Positions 1 through 9,690 of a stretch of DNA of 64,000 nt are shown one piece after another; positions within the stretch are counted from its first letter, which is position 1, and every line of letters begins with the position of its first letter. Under the pieces are notes generated by a model, which had not been told where the DNA came from, made no database searches, and worked only from the letters and a program-made list of their open reading frames with translations. Source of the stretch: Hymenobacter sp. CRA2 (GTDB taxonomy: Bacteria; Bacteroidota; Bacteroidia; Cytophagales; Hymenobacteraceae); the NCBI RefSeq assembly GCF_002007105.1, contig NZ_MVBC01000021.1, forward strand, positions 20,318 through 84,317, given 5' to 3'. The position numbers and the translations under genes were made by a program.

Positions 1-1640
1 CGGCGTTTCATATCATCGAGCGCGAAACCTCCTCGCTGCGCTTCACCGTGCTGGGCGGCACCGACTTTGCCAACACGCGCAACTTCCTGCACCTGCCCTC
101 GGACCTACAGTCGCAGCGCGACCTGCCCAACCCCGGCGCCTCGCGCCTGACCAACACCAACGCCTTCTTCACCAACCTGCAGGGGGCGCTGGTGTACGAC
201 TGGCGCCTGCTCGACGGCAACCTGATGCTGACCTCACAGGCGGGCACGGTGCGGCTCACGCGCAAGTTCAACCAGAACTTCAGCCAGGGTGTGGGCCTGC
301 TGCCGGGCCAGAGCAGCACCAACGCGGGCACCATCATCACCCAAAACAGCTTCGAGAGCGAGCAAGCCGACGTGGGCGTGTTTGCCCAGCAGGAAATCAA
401 CTGGCGCGACCGAATCGTGGTGACCGGCGGCATCCGCTTCGACAAGACCAACACGGCCGGCGACAAGGACAAGTGGTTTCCCTTCCCGAAGGCCTCGATT
501 GCCGTGAACGTGGCCAACTTCGACTTCTGGACGCTGGACGTGGTGAACGTAGTAAAACCGCGCTTTGCCTACGGCCAGACGGCCGGCGTGCCGCCCTACA
601 GCGCCATCTTTAGTCCCTTGTCGACCATTGGGGCCGGTACGCGGTTGGGTCTGTTGCAGCAGGTGACCATCGGCAACCGCGACGTGGAACCCGAGCGCGC
701 CACCGAGCTGGAAGCCGGCCTGGACCTGGGCTTCCTGGAAAACCGCATCACCTTCGAGGGCACGGTGTACAAGAAGAAGGTATTCGACATTCTGCGGCCG
801 TACACGCTGGCCCCGGGCACGGGCGTGCAGCAGGTGGCCGGCATCGGCGACTTGTCGCAGACGGTGGGCGCCTACCCGGTGGGCGACCTGGAAAACCGCG
901 GCATCGAGCTGGGCCTGGGCATCACGCCGGTGCGCTCCGACAACCTGACCTGGACGGCCACCACGCAGTTCTGGCTGAACCGCAGCAAGGTCACGCGCTC
1001 CGTCATCCCGGTCAACACCGTGGGCCTGGGCTTCGGCAACACCTTCGGGCGCAACCTCTGGGCCGAGGGCGAGTCGCCCTCGCGTTGGTTTGGCACCCCC
1101 GCCGACCCCAACGGCGTGCTGGGCCTGACAGGCTACGAAGACGCACAGCCGCGCTTCCAGATGTCGTTGCTGAACACGATGACCGTATTCAAGGGCTTTG
1201 AGCTGTCCTTCCTGTTTCACTGGAAAAACAAGGGTTACATCAGCAACCTGAGCCGGGAGCTGAAAGACGAAGGCGGCACCACCGAGGACTGGAGCGAGCC
1301 CAGCGGGCAGGTAGACGCGCAGGGCAACCCCATTCCGCGCGGCGTGGCCCGGCAGAGCGCCACGGCCCGCGAGTTCATTCAGGATGGCAGCTACGTGCGC
1401 CTGCGCGAGGCGTCGCTGTACTACACCATTCCGGTGGCCGTGCGCACCAAGCTCTTCAGCACCTACGTGTCCAACATTCGCCTCGGCGTATCGGGCTACA
1501 ACCTGATTACCTGGACCGATTACGTGGGCTACGACCCCGAGTCCTCCAACTTCGGCAACGTGGCCAACGCGGCCACCGTGGACGTGGGCTCTTTCCCGAA
1601 CACGCGCCGCATGTTCTTCCACGTGGCCGTTGAGTTTTAA
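1..1640 (+). CDS. SusC/RagA-type TonB-dependent outer-membrane receptor, C-terminal part
   Basis: The 5' end lies outside the window; the frame is open from base 3 and gives about 545 residues. It reads as the second half of a 22-strand beta barrel: alternating polar and aromatic strands, the motif GSYVRLREASLYYT near the end that is typical of SusC-type barrels, and a final Phe, the usual outer-membrane barrel end signal. SusC proteins import oligosaccharides or peptides across the outer membrane with TonB energy, under a SusD lid. A SusD gene follows after 23 bp, so the two should be co-transcribed. The substrate cannot be told from this part. A GTG at base 48 is internal, not a start. Confidence 0.93.
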   Translation, partial: AFHIIERETSSLRFTVLGGTDFANTRNFLHLPSDLQSQRDLPNPGASRLTNTNAFFTNLQGALVYDWRLLDGNLMLTSQAGTVRLTRKFNQNFSQGVGLLPGQSSTNAGTIITQNSFESEQADVGVFAQQEINWRDRIVVTGGIRFDKTNTAGDKDKWFPFPKASIAVNVANFDFWTLDVVNVVKPRFAYGQTAGVPPYSAIFSPLSTIGAGTRLGLLQQVTIGNRDVEPERATELEAGLDLGFLENRITFEGTVYKKKVFDILRPYTLAPGTGVQQVAGIGDLSQTVGAYPVGDLENRGIELGLGITPVRSDNLTWTATTQFWLNRSKVTRSVIPVNTVGLGFGNTFGRNLWAEGESPSRWFGTPADPNGVLGLTGYEDAQPRFQMSLLNTMTVFKGFELSFLFHWKNKGYISNLSRELKDEGGTTEDWSEPSGQVDAQGNPIPRGVARQSATAREFIQDGSYVRLREASLYYTIPVAVRTKLFSTYVSNIRLGVSGYNLITWTDYVGYDPESSNFGNVANAATVDVGSFPNTRRMFFHVAVEF

Positions 1641-1663
1641 TCTCCCTCCTTTTGACTAGCCTC

Positions 1664-3040
1664 ATGATACGTTTCGTTCATACGCTACGCCTGTGCGGGG
1701 TGGCGGCCGCTTTGCTCCTGACCTCGTCCTGCGCCTTCTTCGAGACGCCCGAAGTCACCGACCCGAACAACCCCGATGTGGAGGTGTTCGTGAACAACCC
1801 CTCGCTCTCGCAGATTCAGGCCCTGGCCTCGGGCACCGAAGCCTCGCTGCGCCTGGGCTACCAGGGCCAGGGGCCGTACCTGAACATGACCGGCACCTTC
1901 GGCCGCGAGGTGGTGGTGCTGGCCTCCAACGAGTCGCGCTGGTACACCGAGCTGCTCGGCACCCGCGACCTGGACAACGCCGCCTTCTACAACTCGGCCT
2001 ACAACGACTTCGCCCGCTGCCGCCGCGCCGCCCAGATCCTGCGCGAATCGGCCAACACGGCGGCGGTGCTCTCGGCCGAGCAGAAGCAGGTGACGCAGGG
2101 CTTTGCCCACACCATGGAAGCCATCAGCGAGCTGTACATGCTGAACCTGCAGGGCGAAAACGGCATCCGCATCGACGTGGACAACCCGCTGCGGCCGGGG
2201 CCCTTCGTGTCGTACACGGCCAGCCTCGACCACATCCGCGACCTGCTCGACCAAGCCAACACGGAGCTGACCGGCGGCAGCGCGGCCTTTCCGTTTACGC
2301 TGACCACGGGCGGCTTCACCGGGTTTGACACGCCGGCCACGTTCCGGCAGTTCAACCGCGCCCTGGCCGCCCGCGTGGCCGCGTACCGGCAGGACTGGGC
2401 CGGCATTACCACCAACCTGGCGCAGTCGTTCTACAGCGAAACGGGTAGCCTCACGCTCGGCCCGTCCATTGCTTACACCCCCGGCCAGCCGCTGGATACC
2501 GGCAACCCCTACTTCCAGGCCCTGAACTCCAGCCCGGCTACGCTGGTGGTGGTGCAGCGCTCCATTCTGCAGGACACCCTGCGGCTGACGACTACCGGCC
2601 GCGACGCCCGCGTGCGAACGAAGATGGCCCGGCGCGCTACGCCGCGCAGCCTGGGCGGCATCAACGGCACTTACCAGCCGACGGTGTACACCTCCAACAC
2701 GGCGCGTATTCCCATCATCCGCAACGAGGAGTTGATCCTGCTGGCGGCCGAATCGGCCATTCAGCGCAACAACCTGCCCGAGGGCGTGCGTCTGCTTAAC
2801 CTGATTCGCACACGCTCCGGCAACATCGGCCCGTACACCGGCGCCGTGACGCAGGCCGCGCTCATCGACGAACTGCTGCTGCAGCGCGAGTTTTCGCTGT
2901 TCTACGAAGGCCACCGCTGGGTTGACTACCGCCGCTACAACCGCCTCGCGCAGCTCGACCGGGAGCTGCCCAATCATCAGGTATTTGCGGCCATGGCCCG
3001 GCCCTTTGCGGAGGTGGCCTGGGACGCTGCCAACCCGTAA
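1664..3040 (+). CDS. SusD/RagB-type substrate-binding outer-membrane lipoprotein
   Basis: 458 residues. The start is the ATG at 1664, because it gives a compact signal peptide (two basic residues, then a hydrophobic run) ending in the lipobox LTSSC, with the lipidated Cys at residue 23; the frame is also open from a TTG at 1652. The TPR-like helical body carries family-typical features: the RNEELILLAAESAI helix and a late LLLQREFSLFYEGHRW segment, like the conserved C-terminal SusD region with an ERxxEF/EGxRW pattern. It should sit on the cell surface as the lid of the SusC receptor just upstream. No glycosidase or protease gene lies beside the pair to hint at the substrate. Confidence 0.93.
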   Translation: MIRFVHTLRLCGVAAALLLTSSCAFFETPEVTDPNNPDVEVFVNNPSLSQIQALASGTEASLRLGYQGQGPYLNMTGTFGREVVVLASNESRWYTELLGTRDLDNAAFYNSAYNDFARCRRAAQILRESANTAAVLSAEQKQVTQGFAHTMEAISELYMLNLQGENGIRIDVDNPLRPGPFVSYTASLDHIRDLLDQANTELTGGSAAFPFTLTTGGFTGFDTPATFRQFNRALAARVAAYRQDWAGITTNLAQSFYSETGSLTLGPSIAYTPGQPLDTGNPYFQALNSSPATLVVVQRSILQDTLRLTTTGRDARVRTKMARRATPRSLGGINGTYQPTVYTSNTARIPIIRNEELILLAAESAIQRNNLPEGVRLLNLIRTRSGNIGPYTGAVTQAALIDELLLQREFSLFYEGHRWVDYRRYNRLAQLDRELPNHQVFAAMARPFAEVAWDAANP

Positions 3041-3070
3041 TCCCACTCTTGCCGCCCCTTCTCTCTCCGA

Positions 3071-3112
3071 AACCGGGTCGGGTAGCCTTCGTGCTGCCCG
3101 ACCCGGTTTTTT
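3071..3112 (+). terminator. Rho-independent terminator of the susCD pair
   Basis: A 16-bp arm (3071-3086) pairs with 3093-3108 around a 6-base loop and runs directly into a T tract. It lies 30 bp after the SusD stop codon. Confidence 0.85.
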
Positions 3113-3186
3113 ATTCCCGCCCGAAAAAGCAGCTGTAGTTATGCAATGTGGGCAGTGTGCGCATCCTACTGCCAAATGCGCTTTTT

Positions 3187-4083
3187 ATGCTTCGACTCTG
3201 TACGCTTCTGCTGCTTTTGCTGTGGACAACGCCACTGCTGGCCCAACGCACCCTCACGGGCCGGGTGACGGACAGTAAGGACGGCACCGACCTGGCCGGG
3301 GTAACTATTATTCAAAAGAATACCATGAATGGAGTGGCCAGCAGTACCGACGGCTCATTCCAGCTGACAATACCCAGTAGCCCGGACAGCGTAACGTTGG
3401 TCTTTTCCTCCATTGGTTACGTACGCATAGAGCGCCGGGTACCACTCAATAAACCGGTCGATATTGCCCTTTCGCAGGATACGCGCCAGTTTGAGTGCGA
3501 CTTACTTATTGCGTATCCGCGCTATGAGTTAGGGTTATCCAGCGGGGTTCTGCACACGCCTGCAGGCGCTACGCTGCTGTACCGCCCCAAACTGCGCAAC
3601 CTGGCTACGGTGGTGCTGAGTTATCAAACCAACCTGGGGCGCAATTACCAGGCGTCCGCCGCAGTTACCAGCGCCGAGCAGTACCCGGGGCACACTTTTC
3701 AGGGCAACGCGAGCGTGGAACACCGCCGGATTCGCTTGGCTGATGATGGCTTCCACTTTGTCAGCACAGCCCTAACGACTAACGTGTCGCTGCAGCGTTT
3801 CCGCTACTTCACCCTGGTACTCGGCACGGGCTATGCGCATCAGCAGACGGAAAACACCCGCGCCTACGGCCTGGGCTACACCTTTGGGGGCCAGAGCTTC
3901 GTGCCGGGCGTTGATATTCTGCTACGCGCCCAAGCTACTCGCTGGCCGGGCTACTGGCAGTGGCAGGGTAGCGCAACTCACCAAATGCGGCGCTTAAGGC
4001 TGAGCTTGCTGTACAACCAGGTTCGGCAGTACCGAGAGTTCAACTTAGGCGCCAGCTACCCCATATACCGGGAGCGGCCCTAA
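3187..4083 (+). CDS. secreted protein with N-terminal carboxypeptidase-regulatory-like beta-sandwich
   Basis: 298 residues from the ATG at 3187. This start is preferred over an in-frame start 39 bp upstream because it begins a clean signal peptide with a long Leu run ending in PLLAQ. Residues about 21-95 match the CarboxypepD_reg-like domain found at the front of SusC proteins (TLTGRVTD, AGVTIIQK, SSTDGSFQLTIP, LVFSSIGY). The remaining ~200 residues look like amphipathic beta strands rich in Tyr, Arg and Gln and could be a small outer-membrane barrel. By eye the gene is less GC-rich at third codon positions than its neighbours. It stands alone between two terminator- or gap-bounded units. The exact function is unknown. 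Confidence 0.75.
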   Translation: MLRLCTLLLLLLWTTPLLAQRTLTGRVTDSKDGTDLAGVTIIQKNTMNGVASSTDGSFQLTIPSSPDSVTLVFSSIGYVRIERRVPLNKPVDIALSQDTRQFECDLLIAYPRYELGLSSGVLHTPAGATLLYRPKLRNLATVVLSYQTNLGRNYQASAAVTSAEQYPGHTFQGNASVEHRRIRLADDGFHFVSTALTTNVSLQRFRYFTLVLGTGYAHQQTENTRAYGLGYTFGGQSFVPGVDILLRAQATRWPGYWQWQGSATHQMRRLRLSLLYNQVRQYREFNLGASYPIYRERP

Positions 4084-4161
4084 GCTCCAGCGAGGGGATG
4101 GAGCCTTGCGGGCAAGTGCGTAAGTTGCGCTACGCCCAATTGCTTTCTTCCCCGTTTCGTT

Positions 4162-5829
4162 ATGGCTGCTCCTTCCCCCACCGAAGCCGACGTACTCATC
4201 ATTGGCGCCGGCCTGGCCGGCCTCGTAGCGGCCTGCGAGCTGGCCGAAGCCGGCAAGCACGTGCTGCTGCTCGACCAGGAGCCCGAGCAAAATCTCGGCG
4301 GGCAAGCCTTCTGGTCGTTCGGCGGGCTGTTTCTGGTCGATTCGCCCGAGCAGCGCCGCCTCGGCATCCGCGACTCGTTTGAGCTGGCGTGGCAGGACTG
4401 GCTGGGCACCGCCGGCTTCGACCGGCCCGAGGACGAGTGGCCGCGGCGCTGGGCCAAAGCCTACGTGCAGTTTGCGGCCGGCGAGAAGCGCAGCTGGCTG
4501 CGGCAGCGCGGGGTGCGGTTTTTCCCGGTGGTGGGCTGGGCCGAGCGCGGCGGTTACGGCGCCAGCGGCCCCGGCAACTCCGTACCGCGCTTCCACGTGA
4601 CCTGGGGCACCGGTCCCGGCGTGGTGGCGCCTTTTGCCGAGCGGGTGCGCGCGGCGGCGCAGCGTGGGCTCATCACCTTCAAGTTCCGGCACCGCGTGAG
4701 CGAGCTGCTGACGCAGAACGGCGCCGTAGTGGGCGCAAGCGGCGAAATTCTGGAGCCCAGCAACGTGGAACGCGGACAGTCCAGCTCCCGCAAGGTGGTG
4801 GGCGAGTTTAGCTTCCGGGCGGGCGCGGTCATCGTCACGGCAGGCGGCATTGGGGCCAATCACGACTTAGTACGCCAAAACTGGCCCGCGCGCCTCGGTG
4901 AGCCGCCGCGCCGCATGCTTTCGGGCGTGCCGGAGCACGTGGATGGGCGCATGCTCGGCATCACGGCGCAGGCCGGCGGGCGCATCATCAACCCCGACCG
5001 GATGTGGCACTACACCGAAGGCCTACAGAACTGGGCGCCGATCTGGCCCGAACACGGCATCCGCATTCTGCCCGGGCCCTCGTCCATCTGGCTCGACGCG
5101 CGCGGCCGGCGCCTGCCCGGCCCGCTCTACCCCGGCTTCGACACGCTGGGCACCTTGGAGCATCTCATGCGCACCGGCTACGACTACTCCTGGTTTGTGC
5201 TTACGCGCAAGATTATCCGCAAGGAGTTTGCCCTGTCCGGATCGGAGCAAAATCCTGACCTGACCAACAAGAGCGTGCTACAGACCTTTGGGCGGGTGCG
5301 CGGCGGCGTGCCCGGCCCGGTGGCCTCGTTCATGGAGCACGGCGCCGATTTTGTGGTCCGCCCCACCCTGCCCGAGTTGGTGCAGGGCATGAACGCATTG
5401 GTGGGCGGCGAGCCGCTCATCGAGCTGTCGGCGCTGGAGCAGGAGCTGCGCGCCCGCGACCAGCAGCTGGACAACAAATTCAGCAAGGACGGGCAGATTA
5501 CGGCCATTCGCGGGGCCCGCGCCTACCTCGGCGACCGGCTCATCCGCACGGCCCCGCCCCACCGCCTGCTCCACCCGGCCAACGGGCCGCTGATTGCCGT
5601 GCGGCTGAACATCCTTACCCGCAAAACCCTCGGTGGCCTGCAAACCGACCTCAGCGCCCGCGTGCTCGGCCTCGATGGGCAACCGGTGCCGGGCCTGTAC
5701 GCAGCCGGCGAAGTAGCGGGCTTCGGCGGGGGCGGCATGCACGGCTACCGGGCGCTGGAGGGCACGTTCCTGGGCGGCTGCATCTTCTCGGGCCGCGCCG
5801 CCGGGCGGGCCGCGGCGGGTGCGGTATGA
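4162..5829 (+). CDS. FAD-binding dehydrogenase (succinate dehydrogenase/3-ketosteroid dehydrogenase-like)
   Basis: 555 residues. The N-terminus is a Rossmann FAD site: a beta strand, then GAGLAG at 15-20, and an acidic residue at the end of the second strand (LLLDQE). The segment GGQAFWSFGGLFLVDSPEQR is typical of the large FAD-binding dehydrogenase group related to fumarate reductase flavoproteins and KstD. The C-terminal FAD closure motif GLYAAGEVAGFGGGGMHG is intact, followed by EGTFLGGCIFSGR. No signal peptide, so it should be cytoplasmic. The substrate is not predictable; close relatives are annotated only as FAD-binding dehydrogenases. A DUF1304 membrane gene follows after 31 bp and may share its transcript. 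Confidence 0.85.
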   Translation: MAAPSPTEADVLIIGAGLAGLVAACELAEAGKHVLLLDQEPEQNLGGQAFWSFGGLFLVDSPEQRRLGIRDSFELAWQDWLGTAGFDRPEDEWPRRWAKAYVQFAAGEKRSWLRQRGVRFFPVVGWAERGGYGASGPGNSVPRFHVTWGTGPGVVAPFAERVRAAAQRGLITFKFRHRVSELLTQNGAVVGASGEILEPSNVERGQSSSRKVVGEFSFRAGAVIVTAGGIGANHDLVRQNWPARLGEPPRRMLSGVPEHVDGRMLGITAQAGGRIINPDRMWHYTEGLQNWAPIWPEHGIRILPGPSSIWLDARGRRLPGPLYPGFDTLGTLEHLMRTGYDYSWFVLTRKIIRKEFALSGSEQNPDLTNKSVLQTFGRVRGGVPGPVASFMEHGADFVVRPTLPELVQGMNALVGGEPLIELSALEQELRARDQQLDNKFSKDGQITAIRGARAYLGDRLIRTAPPHRLLHPANGPLIAVRLNILTRKTLGGLQTDLSARVLGLDGQPVPGLYAAGEVAGFGGGGMHGYRALEGTFLGGCIFSGRAAGRAAAGAV

Positions 5830-5860
5830 GGTTTTGGCAGTATTATTTTCCTTCTCGACT

Positions 5861-6232
5861 ATGAGTCTGGTTCTACTTGCCCGGGTACTTATCGGCCTCA
5901 TCGCCGCTATCCACCTGTACATTCTCTGGCTGGAGATGTTTGCCTGGACGACGCGCGGGCCCAAGGTGTTTCGCAACTTCCCGCCCACGCTCTTTCCAGC
6001 CACCAAAACGCTGGCGGCCAACCAAGGCCTGTACAACGGCTTTCTGGCCGCCGGCCTGCTGTGGGCGCTGTTGATTACCGCCCCGGTTTGGCAGCGGTAT
6101 GTGGCGTATTTCTTTCTCGGGTGCGTAGCCGTGGCCGGCCTGTATGGTACCATCACGGCCAGCCGCCGCATCTTCTGGGTACAGGCAGCGCCGGCCTTGC
6201 TTGCTCTATTGCTGCTGGCGCTGGCTAGCTAG
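5861..6232 (+). CDS. DUF1304 family small integral membrane protein
   Basis: 123 residues from the ATG at 5861; the frame is open further upstream into the preceding gene, but this start matches the usual family length of about 120 residues. Four hydrophobic segments are visible, at roughly 4-24, 49-66, 72-92 and 99-120. The DUF1304 pattern is clear in HLYILWLEMFAWTT, AANQGLYNGFLAAGLLWAL and AGLYGTITASRRIFWVQ. The family has no settled biochemical function. The position 31 bp after the FAD dehydrogenase suggests co-transcription, but a functional link is only a guess. Confidence 0.85.
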   Translation: MSLVLLARVLIGLIAAIHLYILWLEMFAWTTRGPKVFRNFPPTLFPATKTLAANQGLYNGFLAAGLLWALLITAPVWQRYVAYFFLGCVAVAGLYGTITASRRIFWVQAAPALLALLLLALAS

Positions 6233-6333
6233 TACCGCAACCCGCAGCTATAATAAATTCCGCCGCAGCCGTTTAGCTCCTGCCCGGACCTCGGCCGTAG
6301 TACCGCGGCTCCCTGTTAGCTGCTTTTGCCTGT

Positions 6334-7431
6334 ATGCGCCATTTTGTTTTTCTACTCCTGCTGCTTGCCGGCAGCGTGCTTCCGCTTCGTGCCCAGCGCC
6401 TGCAGCCCGGCTTCGACAAAGCCGAGTACCTGGAGCTGCTGCGCCTGCACGCGCGCATGTCCGAGGCCAGCGCGCTTTACCACGGCATTGCGCCGCCCCA
6501 GCAGTTCCGGCGCGTGTACCGCTCGCCGGTGCTGGGCCTCGACAACCGTTGGGAATTGTGGCATAACGGGCACGGCGTGGCGGTAGTCGGTATTCGTGGC
6601 ACCACCGCCCGCACCGAAAGCTGGCTGGCCAACTTCTACGCCGCTATGCTGCCGGCCAAGGGGGAGCTGCATCTAAGTTCCAAGCAAACGTTCCGCTACG
6701 AGCTGGCCCAGAACCCACGGGCGGCCGTGCACGCCGGTTGGCTGCTGGGCTTGGCCGTGCAGGCCGACGGCATCCTCGCCCGCCTCGATTCCTGCTACCG
6801 CCGCGGCACCAAAGACGTTATCATCACGGGACACAGCCAGGGCGGGGCCATTGCCTTTCTGCTCACGGCGCATCTGCGGCACTTGCAGCGGCAGGGTCGC
6901 CTGCCCGCCGACCTCCGACTGAAAACCTACTGCAGCGCCGCGCCCAAGCCCGGCAACCAGTATTTTGCCTACGAATACGAGGCCCACACGCAGGCCGCGC
7001 AGGGCAGCTGGAGCGTGAACGTGGTCAATGCCGCCGACTGGGTGCCCGAAACGCCCGTGTCCGTGCAGACGCTCGACGACTTCAACCAGCCCAACCCGTT
7101 TGGGACCGGCAACGGCTTTCTGCGGCGCCAACCGCTGCCGCAGCGCCTGGTGTTGCGCTACGTGTTCAAGCGCCTCGATAAGCCCACCCGCAAAGCCCAG
7201 CGCAGCTACCAGCGTTACCTGGGCAAGCTGCTCGAAGGGCAGGTGCGCAAATACCTGCCGGAGTACCAACCCGGCCCCTATCTGCCCAGCACCAACTACG
7301 TACGCGTTGGGCCCACCATCGTGCTGCTGCCCGACGCGGCCTACCACCAGCGCTTCCCCAACAACTCCGACCAGGTGTTCACGCACCACCTCTTTCTGCC
7401 CTACCTGTACCTGGCTCAGCGGCTGCCCTGA
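6334..7431 (+). CDS. secreted class 3 (alpha/beta-hydrolase) lipase
   Basis: 365 residues with an N-terminal signal peptide (MRHFVFLLLLLAG, ending near LRAQ). The alpha/beta-hydrolase elbow VIITGHSQGG is at 164-171 with Ser168 as the likely nucleophile. The oxyanion strand GVAVVGIRGT (81-90) and the following ESWLANF fit the class 3 lipase family (Lipase_3). A candidate catalytic Asp lies in NVVNAADWVPETP, and a candidate His in the late HHLFLPYLYL. It probably hydrolyses lipid or other ester bonds in the periplasm or outside the cell. It converges on the sensor kinase gene with only 5 bp between stop codons and no visible terminator. Confidence 0.85.
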   Translation: MRHFVFLLLLLAGSVLPLRAQRLQPGFDKAEYLELLRLHARMSEASALYHGIAPPQQFRRVYRSPVLGLDNRWELWHNGHGVAVVGIRGTTARTESWLANFYAAMLPAKGELHLSSKQTFRYELAQNPRAAVHAGWLLGLAVQADGILARLDSCYRRGTKDVIITGHSQGGAIAFLLTAHLRHLQRQGRLPADLRLKTYCSAAPKPGNQYFAYEYEAHTQAAQGSWSVNVVNAADWVPETPVSVQTLDDFNQPNPFGTGNGFLRRQPLPQRLVLRYVFKRLDKPTRKAQRSYQRYLGKLLEGQVRKYLPEYQPGPYLPSTNYVRVGPTIVLLPDAAYHQRFPNNSDQVFTHHLFLPYLYLAQRLP

Positions 7432-7436
7432 GGCTG

Positions 7437-9545
7437 CTATACCAGTTGGCCGTCTACAAGGCCCGGGGCTACGGCCGGCGCGGGCAGACTGATGATAAAC
7501 TCGGTGTACTCCCCGGGTTCGGTTTCCACCGAGAGCGTGCCGCCGAGTCCCTGCACGATTTCGCGGCTCAGCCCCAGGCCCAACCCTAGGCCTTCGCCCG
7601 CGGGCTTGGTAGAGAAAAACCGGTCGAATACGAACGGCAGCGCCGCCGGTGAAATACCCAGGCCGTTGTCGCGCACCCGCAACTGGATTTCTTCGTCGCT
7701 GATGCGCTGGGTAAAGAGGGTCACTTGCGGCACGTATTCATCCGCTTCGGCCGCGTCGCGGGTTTGCTGGTGGCGCTGCTGCACGGCGTAGAAGGCGTTG
7801 GCAAATAAGCTGATGAGCACGCGCCCCAGGTCGTGTCGCACCACGTTGACGATGCCCAGAGCCGGGTCGAGCCGCGGCAGTAGCGCGGCATGAAACTGGT
7901 TTTGCTTGGCGCGCACGTCGTGGTAGGTCAGGCGCAGGTAGTCCTCGGCCAGGGCGTTCAAATCGGTGTGCTGCCGGGCGCTGGGCTGGGTGCCGCCGTA
8001 CTCCAGCATGCCGCGCACCAGGGAAGTCACGCGCTGGCCGTGCTGGGCAATTTTGCTTTGGTGCCGCGTCAGGTTCAGCAGCATCTCATCGAACAGTTCC
8101 AGCTCGCCGGGGGCGAAGCTGCCTTTAAGCAGCTCGGCCCGCAACTCCTGGCCGAGCTGCCCGCTCACGCCGGCCAGATTGCCGATGGCCTGCGCGGGCT
8201 GCTGAATTTCGTGGGCCAGCCCGGCTATCAGCTCACCCAACGACGCCATTTTTTCGCGCAGCACCAACTGGTGCTGGGCCGTGCGCAGCTCCTGCAGCAT
8301 GGCGGCCAGCCGGTCGCGCTGCGTGGTCAGCTCCTGCTTTTGCTGCGTGACCTGCTCGTTCAGGGCCTGCAGTTGGGCGTTGGCGCGGCGCTGCTGGCGG
8401 TTGTGCCACGCCATCAGCAGCACCAGCAGCCCCAGCACGCCCAGGCCGGTAGCCAGGGCGTAGGTGCGCAGGCGGGCGCTGTACTCCGCCCGCTCCTGCT
8501 CCAGCTGGTACAGGCGCTGTTGCTCGGCAAAGCCAATGGCATCGAGCTGCTTGATGCGCTGCGGATCATACAGGCTATCTTCGGCCATCTGCATGATGCT
8601 CAAGTATTTCAACGTACTATCACTGGCGCGGCGCCGGGTAAAGGCATTGGCCAGCAACCGGCTGCTGCGCATCACGCCCACCACGTAGGGCAGCGTCAGG
8701 CCTACGCTGAGCGCACGCCGGGCATAGTACACGCTCGAATCGGCCCGCCCTTGTTCGTGGTACAGTTCGGCCAGGTACTGGAAGGCCCGCGCTACGCTGC
8801 GCTGGTCATTCTCGGGCACGGCACTGCGGGCGCTGTGGTGATAATACCGCACCGCCTCGGCCTGCTGCCCCTTGGCCACCGCCAGCAGCCCCAGCTCGCG
8901 CAGCACGTAGGGCATGGGGTTGCCCCACGGGCTCTGGTTGATGGTTTTGGAGCGCGTGGTCAGCGCGTACGCCTGCTGTAGAAAGTACTCCGCCGAGTCC
9001 AGCTGGTGGCACCCCTCGTAGGTCGAGCCCAGGTTGGTGAGCACGCTGACGAGTTGCGAATCATCACCAACCGGCCCTTGCTCGTAGATGGCTTTGGCGC
9101 GGAAATAGTAATTCAGCGCTGGGCGGTAATCGTCGAGGGCCTGGTAGAGCAGCCCCGTCTGGTTGAGGGTGCGGGCCGTGCCCTCGGCGTCGTGGCTGAG
9201 TTGGTTGAGCCGCAGCGCTTCCAGATTGGTACGCAGGGCCTGTGGCAGGTTGCCCCGCTCGCCCTGCAGCAAGCCAATGCGCGCCAGGCAGCGGCCTTCG
9301 CCCTTGAAGTAGCCGATGCGGCGGGCCAGCACCAGCCCCTCGCGGGCGTAGCGCTGCACCGAATCGAAGTGCGAATAGCGAAAGGAAGCACTCAGATCGG
9401 CCAGCAGCAGCACCCGGCTCGTATCGGTGGTGGCCTGTGCCAACGCCCGTCGTAACGCGGGCGTTTGCGGGCTCTGGGCCGCACCTGACGTACCTATTCC
9501 AACCGCGACCAGCAGCCCTGCAAGAGCCGCGCAACTGTACTTCAT
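7437..9545 (-). CDS. TPR-containing membrane sensor histidine kinase
   Basis: 702 residues: signal peptide (1-24), periplasmic TPR-like helical repeats (about 30-330), one transmembrane helix (about 361-380), a coiled coil (383-430), then a dimerisation/phosphoacceptor helix with His445 in GLAHEIQQPAQAIGN and an HATPase domain. In the ATPase domain the N box (Asn583 in SLFANAFYA), the G1 box (Asp626 in DNGLGI), the F box (FDRFFSTKPAGEG) and the G2 box (GLGLGLGLS) are all intact. The H box reads HEIQQP where HEIxNP is the norm. No response-regulator gene is adjacent, so it is an orphan kinase in this window. Its signal and partner are unknown. Confidence 0.9.
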   Translation of the reverse strand: MKYSCAALAGLLVAVGIGTSGAAQSPQTPALRRALAQATTDTSRVLLLADLSASFRYSHFDSVQRYAREGLVLARRIGYFKGEGRCLARIGLLQGERGNLPQALRTNLEALRLNQLSHDAEGTARTLNQTGLLYQALDDYRPALNYYFRAKAIYEQGPVGDDSQLVSVLTNLGSTYEGCHQLDSAEYFLQQAYALTTRSKTINQSPWGNPMPYVLRELGLLAVAKGQQAEAVRYYHHSARSAVPENDQRSVARAFQYLAELYHEQGRADSSVYYARRALSVGLTLPYVVGVMRSSRLLANAFTRRRASDSTLKYLSIMQMAEDSLYDPQRIKQLDAIGFAEQQRLYQLEQERAEYSARLRTYALATGLGVLGLLVLLMAWHNRQQRRANAQLQALNEQVTQQKQELTTQRDRLAAMLQELRTAQHQLVLREKMASLGELIAGLAHEIQQPAQAIGNLAGVSGQLGQELRAELLKGSFAPGELELFDEMLLNLTRHQSKIAQHGQRVTSLVRGMLEYGGTQPSARQHTDLNALAEDYLRLTYHDVRAKQNQFHAALLPRLDPALGIVNVVRHDLGRVLISLFANAFYAVQQRHQQTRDAAEADEYVPQVTLFTQRISDEEIQLRVRDNGLGISPAALPFVFDRFFSTKPAGEGLGLGLGLSREIVQGLGGTLSVETEPGEYTEFIISLPAPAVAPGLVDGQLV

Positions 9546-9690
9546 GCCTGAAAACTAGACAAATTTCAGCACTTTTATTGGCCTCACCCGGGACCAGAGC
9601 ATCTCTGCCTGCTACCGATTGTGCGCATCGGCTCGGCCCCAGAGCACCGCCAAGGCCGAACCCACAGCCGCCGACGCCGTTCTGCCTTCC

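Noticed and set aside
1685..3175. 496-codon reverse open frame opposite the SusD gene
   Set aside because: Antisense shadow rich in Gly, Arg and Val; the forward SusD product has a lipobox and family motifs.
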